Below are positions 22,010-28,774 of a stretch of 28,774 nucleotides of DNA, in pieces. Both the position numbers and the translations under genes were made by a program. The notes under the pieces are model-generated. The model was not told where the DNA came from, made no database searches, and saw only the letters and a program-made list of their open reading frames with translations. How positions within the stretch are numbered: the stretch's first letter is position 1; the number at the start of each line of letters is the position of its first letter. The DNA comes from Perkinsus chesapeaki (Eukaryota; Perkinsozoa; Perkinsida; Perkinsidae), in contig JAAPAO010000463.1 in NCBI GenBank assembly GCA_013115145.1, forward strand, positions 1-28,774. Reading direction: 5' to 3'.

Positions 22010-22736
22010 GCTTTTCTATCTCTTACTTGGATATTCGCCCGTCATTCCTCTAGCTCGTTTCAGTTTACAAGACATCAATTTCCAACATCTGCTTTATCGA
22101 GTTCCAGTCATTGGGGGAGGCTACCTAAATTACGCACCTCTATTGTTGTGTACTGTATACGTGAGACTTTTCGAGGGGCTTCGCTCCGCTAGGCCTACCA
22201 AGAGAACAGTCGTTTTCCTAAGCTGACAAAAAATCTTCTAAGACTTGTGTACACTTTGATGAGATATACATTCATATCTCTCGTAATATATATTCCTACG
22301 TGAAGCTCGTGAAGAAGCTTTCCGAGTTAGTTGAAGTGCAGGGCTATACCTTTTCCCGCAAGCTACCTTGCTTTGGATCTGAATGCAAAGCTGAAAGATA
22401 CCTTACTTGGGATCTGCTTTCTTATATTACTCGGACATAAATAATACATCCCGGCATGGGAGACTTGGCCAAACGCTGCCTTCAGTCTAATGTAACAATG
22501 GTCCGATCGCCAGCGCACAATACAATATCTCAAACAAACTTCGTGCTGGGGTGATTTAGAGTCTTAAAACTAATGTTTGATTGACAAAACTCAACATGAA
22601 ATCTACCAGAGACTAATCTAGAGCACTGCTGGATGCACGCTTGACGTGGATTGACGTTATATACGTATGATTGGGTTCTCCCCATTAGAGAGAAAGTGAA
22701 TGAATGATGAGAATACTACCGACGGCAGTGTGAGCC
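22010..22736. other. Convergent intergenic region
   Basis: About 730 nt between the 3' ends of SCCPDH-like paralogue 2 and the minus-strand Cys-module gene. No coding segment or repeat was supported. Confidence 0.5.
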
Positions 22737-23630
22737 TTATATCGGAGTCGGTATCGCAGGAGTTGGGGCTACTGTAGTAGGTACCGGAGTAGTAGTTGGG
22801 GCTACTGTAGTAGGTACCGGGGTAGTAGTTGGGGCTACTGTAGTAGGTACCGGAGTAGTAGTTGGGGCTACTGTAGTAGGTACCGCAGTAGTAGTTGGGG
22901 CTACTGTAGTAGGTACCGCAGTAGTAGTTGTGGCTACTGTAGTGACAACGGCGGTTGTTGTTGTAGTAGGTGGAGTAGGAGTCGATGTGATTACTGTAGA
23001 AGTAGCAATCGTAGTCGTTGTCGTTGTAGTGGGGAAATCGCTGCAGGTTGTTGGGCCACATGGTTGGTCACCGTCTTGGCAAACAGGAACGTGCAGCCAC
23101 CATTTGCAATAAGAAATCCTATCACCGAAGGCACCGTTGTTCAGTGATCTACAGTAGGCATCACAGTTGTCACTCGCGCCAGTATGCTGGTCAGGAGGAG
23201 CTGCTGTAGTGGGAGCATCGCCGGTATCACAATTGGATGGTCCACAAGGTTGATCTCCACCTTGGCAGACCGGTGATGGCTTCCACCACTTGCAATAGGA
23301 ACTTGGGCCATTCAATCCGACACAGAATGCATCGCATGCAGTCGATCTATGGGGATGTCCACCGGCAACAGTCGTTGGATCCACAGGCGGAGGCCAGGTT
23401 TGAGACTCACAAACGCTGTGATCACCACATGGTTGATCTCCAACTTGGCACACCGGAACAGGCAGCCACCACTTGCAGTAGGAGGCAGCGTCGTTGAGGC
23501 TCTTGCACATGCTATCACAGGCGAAATTTGGGCCCGATGGACTGGTCGTCGGAGGAGCAGTGGTGGACACTTGCAACTGGCGAGAAGCAACAGCTGGGAG
23601 AGTTAGAACGATGCCGGCTGCAGAAACCAT
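22737..23630 (-). CDS. Secreted protein with three six-Cys modules and a mucin-like tail, 297 aa
   Basis: One exon. The start MVSAAGIVLTLPAVASRQL is a signal peptide. Three copies of one module follow at about residues 37-78, 98-133 and 155-197. Each has six Cys in the order C-x3-C, then YCKWW, PVCQ.GDQPCG and a final C; examples are CDSMCKSLN, SYCKWWLPVPVCQ and GDQPCGDHSVC. The invariant YCKWW...PVC...GDQPCG suggests a disulfide-bonded binding fold, and the aromatic pair could contact sugars, but that is a guess. Residues about 200-297 are nearly all Thr, Pro, Val and Ala, with 11-residue units TTTPVPTTVAP, as in an O-glycosylated stalk. No GPI signal or membrane anchor is seen, and the protein ends IPTPI. 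It sits on the opposite strand between SCCPDH paralogues 2 and 3. I do not recognise the module as a named domain. Confidence 0.78.
   Translation of the reverse strand: MVSAAGIVLTLPAVASRQLQVSTTAPPTTSPSGPNFACDSMCKSLNDAASYCKWWLPVPVCQVGDQPCGDHSVCESQTWPPPVDPTTVAGGHPHRSTACDAFCVGLNGPSSYCKWWKPSPVCQGGDQPCGPSNCDTGDAPTTAAPPDQHTGASDNCDAYCRSLNNGAFGDRISYCKWWLHVPVCQDGDQPCGPTTCSDFPTTTTTTTIATSTVITSTPTPPTTTTTAVVTTVATTTTAVPTTVAPTTTAVPTTVAPTTTPVPTTVAPTTTPVPTTVAPTTTPVPTTVAPTPAIPTPI
22758..22935 (-). repeat. 33-nt coding tandem repeat (TTTPVPTTVAP units)
   Basis: About five near-identical 33-nt units encode the Thr/Pro stalk of the three-module Cys protein. Units differ mainly at one codon (Pro or Ala before VPTTVAP), which points to recent unit duplication. 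Confidence 0.85.
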
Positions 23631-24683
23631 TGCGGTGAGTAAAGATATAACCTAAGTGGTGAGCAATGACTTATCTTCCTATCGATCAGACTGAGGATGG
23701 GGAAGACAATAAGATGCTATTCATTTGAAAGCTTCGCGTATCTCGCTTCTGACCGAAACGGTAAGATACAGATTAGGTATCTTTTCGAGTGCGAAGATTG
23801 CGCAGCCTTGAGCTATTCGTTGATGCGCGCCGGGCGCGCCGCGCGAACATCGTTCACATCTCCATCTCCATCGACTTTCCCGCAGGGAGACGTGGTTTAG
23901 TTCGCACCATGTATTGCTCAGAAGGTAAAGTGTCAACCTGACTATAATCCTATACAAGTGACATCTCTAGGATGTTGGCCAACGTAACAAGTAGATTGGG
24001 TCGTTTGCAAGAGGTATCTTGCAAACCCTGAATACAAATATAAAAACCATTGAGAGCTCTATGAAGCTCTTGCATACGCTAGAATAGTGTCAGCAAGTCT
24101 TGTGGAGGTCACTGTTTGGGAACTCTATACAAGATTACACCAGACAGGAGGAGCCTTTGGCCGGGGCATGAAGAGAGATGCACGACCCTTGCTTTCGGTC
24201 ACACAAATGACTTCGGACATATAACCCATCCAAGATGCAAGCCTAAGCATTGATAGTAAAGGATTGGTGTTACGAGCCCCCAAGGCATCGGTGATGCATT
24301 TTGTGTAGAGGGACAGCTCTCTAATATGCTTTTTTGTGTCGCATACCTAGCAATTGTGTTGCGTCCATCCGCGTTATCAGCACGGAACGGATTCGAGTCT
24401 ATCTCTTTTGCGGAACCATTATAAGGTCTACGCTTGCTAGCATGTTCTTCCCATACACGAATTACCTTAATCTTATTTACAGCTTTTCCATAATAAATTA
24501 TTGTCTAATATTTGCTATAGGTGACGCAGGATCGTTGAGCGTCTCCGTTTTGCATTTCTGAGGATCACGCTGCAATGGAATTGCATTTCATAATTAACAA
24601 TATTTATCATCGCGGATTGGTCCGCGTTGCTTCTTACATCTCCGAATGAATGCCTTTCATGTAGTTCATCTTACCATATTTCA
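23631..24683. other. Divergent intergenic region, about 1 kb
   Basis: Lies between the starts of the minus-strand Cys-module gene and SCCPDH-like paralogue 3. It holds a GC-rich patch around 23825-23845 containing GGCGCGCC and a perfect hairpin at 24003-24026. No coding exon was supported; the longer open frames show no splice partners or recognisable protein. Confidence 0.5.
24003..24026. repeat. Perfect 10-bp hairpin with 4-nt loop
   Basis: GTTTGCAAGA, loop GGTA, TCTTGCAAAC. A weaker stem (AGAGCT/AGCTCT) follows at about 24055-24072. Together they might be part of a small structured RNA, but no promoter or terminator for one is visible. Confidence 0.6.
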
Positions 24684-26727
24684 ATGACCGACAAATCTGC
24701 TAATAAACCCCAAAACAGTCGATTGTTTGATGTTGTTGTTTTCGGCTGCACCGGCCTAGTTGGTCGGTTAACTCTCACGACGATGCTCAGACTGGCAGCA
24801 CCTGTCCACCTTAAAGTGGCAGCTGCTGGCCGGAATGAAGATAAGATCAAACAAGTGCGTATTCGCATCTTCTGCCTCTGGCTGAAGACTCGATTTAGAT
24901 TATATCAAATATTAAAGGGGAGTTGTCATCATCTCAAGAAGTCGGGTATATAGTGGCCGACGCTTACGATCAACACTCTATACAAGAAATGGTTAGGAGT
25001 AGCATCGACCTTTGAAGCTTTCATCCCACAGAATCCCCAGGTACCCGCTTGGTGCTAAACTGTGCCGGGCCATTCTCCTTGCACGGTGAGGTTGTTGTTA
25101 AAGCCTGTGTTGAGGCTGGCACTGATTACATGGACACAGCAGGGGAGATCAACTTTGCTGAAGCAATGCAACTCAAGTACTCCCGACTTCGAACGAGTTG
25201 CTCATTCGAGCGTTAGGTATTCAGCGGCAGCCAAGACCTCAGGATCCGTCATCATATCCTCGTGCGCCTTTGACGCTGTGCCGGGTGACATCGGTGTGCA
25301 GTTAATGCACGACGCGCTTAGCAAGAACGGAGGAGTAGGCCAACGCGTTGTCTCCTGGTGGATCAGGTGCCTTTTCAGGTGCCCTATTCGGTAGAGGCGT
25401 TCTTAGAAATACAAGAAGGTCCCAAAGGCTACACTGGGGGCTTCGGCACGTAGGCTGCTGCTGCTCCTCTTTTTAAGAGTCATCGACTTATCATCTGCAG
25501 GTTCCAAAGCTTGTTGCTCGCCTTCAGCAACAGGTCGATGTTGAAGAAGACTCGCAAGGAGCTCAGAGCAGCAGGTCCATCTACATAGTCTTCATTTTGC
25601 CTACTTTTCCTCTTCACAGGACAACGCCCTGACTTAAAGCTCTCCGGTCCGAAGTTCTCGCCGCATAATCTGCCATTCATCGATTCAAGAGCCCCACGTG
25701 GGATATACGTCCCTTTCGTCGGCCCAACGCCATCTGTGGTTCTCCGTATGATTTCCTGTTTACGTCCAAAACAGCGTCTCCTGTTGCAGGTTCCCAACAG
25801 TTGTTGTCCAAGGAGGATCCCTCATATACGGCTGTTAATGATATTACTTATATGAAGGTAAGTCGGTGCTTCAATAACTCTAACCAACATCGACGAATAA
25901 CTAGTAGAATATCTGTGGTATTCGGAGAGACGTTATGGATAGAAAACAAAAGGAAACTCGGTCGTTTGCACAGCTTTCATCATTTGCACTTTTCAGCGTC
26001 TGTCGTAAATTCGGTTATTGTCATCAAAACGTTATGTTCCTCGGGCAACTGTCTGGGATGATAGGATTCAGCTACTATTCAACGGCTAGACACCTGCTGC
26101 TATTTCATCAACGATTGCGCTGGTTTCTCAGATGCCACCTGGAATTCTCACCAAGATGGGGTACGCCTTCTTTGGTTTGATTTGTCTGCTCATGTCTACT
26201 TTCGAAGTTGGTCGAAGACTTCTACACAAGTTAGAGCTCTCGATTGAAGAATCCGTCGCTGACTCGGCTGGTTAGGTTCCCGGAGGCGTTCACCGGAGGT
26301 AAGATTTCACGAAGCGGTCCGACAAGGGAGCAAATGGAGAGCACATTGTAGGTCAGTTCTGACGCCTTTTGTGCAGTATCCTGCATTTCAGTTATAAAAT
26401 AACTTTCATTGGATCTGGATATTCTAGTGAGAAAGCATTGGACACTCATCCGGCGGCTCGTGATGTGACATTAAAAGGCAGCGTGACCGGCCCTGATCCC
26501 GGCTACAATGCCACCAGTGGCATCCTCGCCACCTTGGGATTTGTACGGAGTCCTCTGGCATCTCGCCGACTCTGACGCTTGTGTAGGTACTTTTAACAGA
26601 GCGAGACAGCGTTTCGGTTAAGCACGGTGGTGTCTATACTCCAGCGACGGTATTCAGAGGCACAAGTGCTGCAAAAAGGCTAACACAAGAGAGGTTTGCT
26701 GTGTACAGCGATAATATGCTGGATTGA
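24684..26727 (+). CDS. SCCPDH-like oxidoreductase, paralogue 3, 12 exons, 441 aa
   Basis: Exons: 24684-24854, 24899-24998, 25041-25176, 25217-25334, 25379-25449, 25501-25574, 25620-25745, 25790-25857, 26132-26229, 26276-26347, 26392-26542, 26587-26727. They sum to 1326 nt in frame. Most introns are 40-51 nt; one is 274 nt. The Rossmann loop is VVVFGCTGLVG (17-27). Next come TRLVLNCAGPFSLHGE, GTDYMDTAGE, SSCAFDAVPGDIG and GPKGYTGGFGT. A membrane segment lies near 296-312 (MGYAFFGLICLLMSTF), and the end is GSGYSSEKALD, GPDPGYNATSG and KHGGVYTPATVFRG. Every exon from exon 3 on equals paralogue 1 in length. The chosen ATG is the first in frame ahead of the Rossmann strand. Confidence 0.87.
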
Positions 26728-28339
26728 TTGAGATTCTTAAGAGCGACTTAACTTTGGAGTTTCTTAAAGTGATGTTCCTTATAGAAGTTGGGTTAGTCAA
26801 GTTGGCCAGGATGAGTCGCCGAACACATCGCTCCGCTATGTCGCATTGCCTTGCGTCTCCTGCTCTCAACAGCTCGATGAATTGAAGGCCTAAGCTTGTA
26901 CCTCCGGCCGCGCCAGACTAGAATATATTAGTCCCAAAAAAGTAGACATGCTCAATTTGGAGCATGACCGTGGTTGCTCCTTTATGTACGAACTTACACT
27001 ATCAGAGTCAGATCTACGCATAAACGAAGGGAATCAAGATGTTAGCAAGCAAGTGCTTATTGCTTCTTTTGTACTGAACAAGCCATTATGACGAAGCCGT
27101 TTTGTTCGCAAGAACGTTTGAAATCCAAACTTGAATCAAATCACCTCAGAAGCTTCATGTTCCAGTAATGTGTGTACACGCGTGCAAACGAGACAACCCC
27201 AGAAGTACGCAGTAATCCTTGAGTAGCATAGGCCGGCTCGCGTCCACCTAACATCCGACTCATATAGGGCAAAATATCTTCAAAGGGTGTCTGAATTGAA
27301 ACTACCGCTGTCTAGCATCTACCCTATGGAGTCTAGTGCACTGGTGGCTCCACCACAACACTGAAAATATGCGCCATAGTATGTAACCCTTGAGATCATG
27401 AAAATGCAGAAAATCTTCCCTTCAAAGCAATCAATGATCGCTGATCATCCAAGTTGGCGTCGAGAATCGAGATGAAAGTAAAGGCCGTAGGGTGGGGCAT
27501 CATTGGTGACGATATTTCGGCATCCACTCGCAGGGTCGGCGTTTGTCGTAGGGACAGTCAGGAACCGGTCTTTTAGCCCTCCGAAGGAGGTTTCCCTCTC
27601 CCATCGGCAAACATGCTACGAGGTCTCACTCAAGGAGAGGAGGTCAAGAGCTCTTCCCTTGAGGGAGCTGCATGAGTAGTACTCATTGAGCACTATGTAC
27701 TACGTATGTTATAGGACCATCGTAAAGATTACAAGTTTCAGTATGCCGCTGCCTGCAATCAGCAGGCGACGTCATGATCGTGTGACTGTGTGTACCGTAG
27801 CTGTGTGCCTGCCATATTGTATGTGAATGGAATCCGCTCGACTACGTGTAACTGCAAGTCCTCACATTCCCATGCTGTTGTACGCGAGGGATTCCTGGTG
27901 CGGAGTAGCTGGATGTGCACGCGTACGATTACCACAAGGGAGATTCACCGGAAAACTCCTACTTCTGCTGTTGGTGAGAGGTTAGCTTCACCGAGGTCTT
28001 TACTTCTCTCCGAGGTCTCGTGCTATTGTATGTCGGAGCTTCATTGTTCGCTCTCTAAGCGCTACCTCGTATAAAGCTACCGTCTGCCGATAGTATTAAT
28101 TGATGTATCTGTGATAGATAATCTATTTCGGCGCCGGTCACAACCTCTGCACGCGTGCGGAGATTACGGAGACTCCGGGAGCTCAGCTCCCTTCCACTCT
28201 CACAGTACCGTTGCGAGGCTGGGAAAAGGAGTAACATACGCCGACTCGGCCTCCTGGCGGTGGTAGAATTACCAGAACTTGCGTGTAGAACGGTGATAAT
28301 GAGTGTATTTGCTCATAGGTTTATAGTTTCCTCTGTTGT
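26728..28339. other. Gene-poor stretch, about 1.6 kb
   Basis: No coding exon could be defended. It may hold the promoter and possibly 5' exons (signal peptide or propeptide) of the subtilase-like gene that follows. One option is a short first exon ending near 28317 (ATG at 28299, MSVFAH) spliced by a 53-nt intron to 28371. Small inverted repeats occur at 26947-26966 (CATGCTC...GAGCATG) and around 27634-27670, with no clear function. Confidence 0.45.
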
Positions 28340-28774
28340 ATGACCGTTCCTATATGGATGGTATTCTTCAGCCTTTACGGCACGGGCTTGAGCAAGGATC
28401 CTAATGATCCATTTTACAGGGAACATCAGCAAAACTACTTGGAAGCTATCAAAGCGCCAGAGGCATGGGACAGGATATATGATGTCCCTAAGGCGAACCA
28501 AACGGTCATCGCTGTTATCGGTCAGGGAATGATGTCGGACCACGAAGACCTGAGACATAATGCTATTCCAGGTTACAATATGATAGACAAGAACACTAAT
28601 ACGAGCGATAGAGATGGTACTGGTACCAATGTGGCTGGTGCTGCCGGTGCAGTGACAAATAACAGTATAGGTATAGCTGGCATTGCAGGCACTGTCAAGT
28701 TAATGCCCATCGTTTATGACGCCACCAATGACAATACTATAGCTGCCAGTATCGACTATGCAATTAATGCATCG
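28340..28774 (+). CDS. Subtilase-like protein lacking visible catalytic Asp and His (partial, runs off the end)
   Basis: The frame is open from an ATG at 28340 to the window end (145 codons). MTVPIWMVFFSLYGTGLS could be a signal peptide; an upstream short exon is the alternative. DPNDPFY, then APEAWD, fit the start of a subtilisin domain (peptidase family S8). The strand that normally holds the catalytic Asp reads VIAVIGQGMMSDHEDL, with Gly where D is expected. The His motif, normally HGTHVAG, reads DRDGTGTNVAGAAGA, with Thr in place of the catalytic His and Asn for the second His. The oxyanion-side strand (GIAGTVKLMPIVYDA, ASIDYAINAS) is well kept. The region with the catalytic Ser is outside the window. 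The fold seems intact, so a non-catalytic role such as binding or scaffolding is likely (inference). No prodomain is seen in frame. Confidence 0.75.
   Translation, partial: MTVPIWMVFFSLYGTGLSKDPNDPFYREHQQNYLEAIKAPEAWDRIYDVPKANQTVIAVIGQGMMSDHEDLRHNAIPGYNMIDKNTNTSDRDGTGTNVAGAAGAVTNNSIGIAGIAGTVKLMPIVYDATNDNTIAASIDYAINAS

Noticed and set aside
22657-23061. Long minus-strand frame rich in Tyr and Ser (SSPNYYxGTYY repeats).
   Set aside because: It is the shifted reading of the Thr/Pro tandem repeat of the Cys-module gene, which has a signal peptide and a full domain layout.
27790-28074. Open plus-strand frame of about 94 codons in the last intergenic region.
   Set aside because: It opens with GTG, has no domain or signal peptide, and its composition looks random.
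1-28774. CRISPR arrays, insertion sequences, rRNA genes and bacterial operon signals.
   Set aside because: None were seen. The spliced gene structures show the DNA is eukaryotic nuclear sequence.

Overview
The window reads as nuclear DNA of a eukaryotic microbe. Genes on both strands are split by many short GT-AG introns, mostly 40-55 nt, with a few of 240-600 nt. Nearly every gene that can be joined across these introns gives one intact frame. There are no bacterial operon signals, rRNA genes or CRISPR arrays. The tiny introns, tandem paralogues and many lineage-specific secreted proteins suggest an alveolate such as Perkinsus. That assignment is inference, not proof.

Layout. (1) 244-4627 (+): a ten-exon gene of about 973 aa joining an unknown N-terminal region to two different glycosyltransferase-like domains. 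(2) 4722-6601 (+): a probable GPI-anchored surface protein whose middle exons I could not resolve. (3) 6994-10775 (-): a secreted, low-complexity protein of about 551 aa built from at least 19 small exons, with six copies of a PW..RRFDE-type motif; I saw no known family. (4) 12044-12629, 12791-13752 and 14207-15398 (all -): three small signal-peptide proteins, two with His-rich tracts. With (3) they form a run of four secreted-protein genes on one strand. (5) 15847-19095, 19602-22009 and 24684-26727 (all +): three intact tandem paralogues of the saccharopine dehydrogenase-like oxidoreductase (SCCPDH) family with matching intron positions. (6) 22737-23630 (-), lying between paralogues 2 and 3: a secreted protein with three copies of a six-cysteine module and a Thr/Pro mucin-like tail of 11-residue repeats. 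(7) 28340-28774 (+), cut by the window end: a subtilase-like protein that lacks the catalytic Asp and His at the positions I can see.

Taken together the window is rich in the secretory pathway and cell surface: glycosyltransferases, a GPI protein, mucin-like and His-rich secreted proteins and a pseudo-protease. The membrane-linked SCCPDH array runs through it. Exon boundaries come from reading splice signals and frame continuity by eye. They are strongest where three paralogues agree and weakest in the middle of the GPI gene and at the first exon of the subtilase. A shift of 1 nt is possible at some boundaries near 14500.
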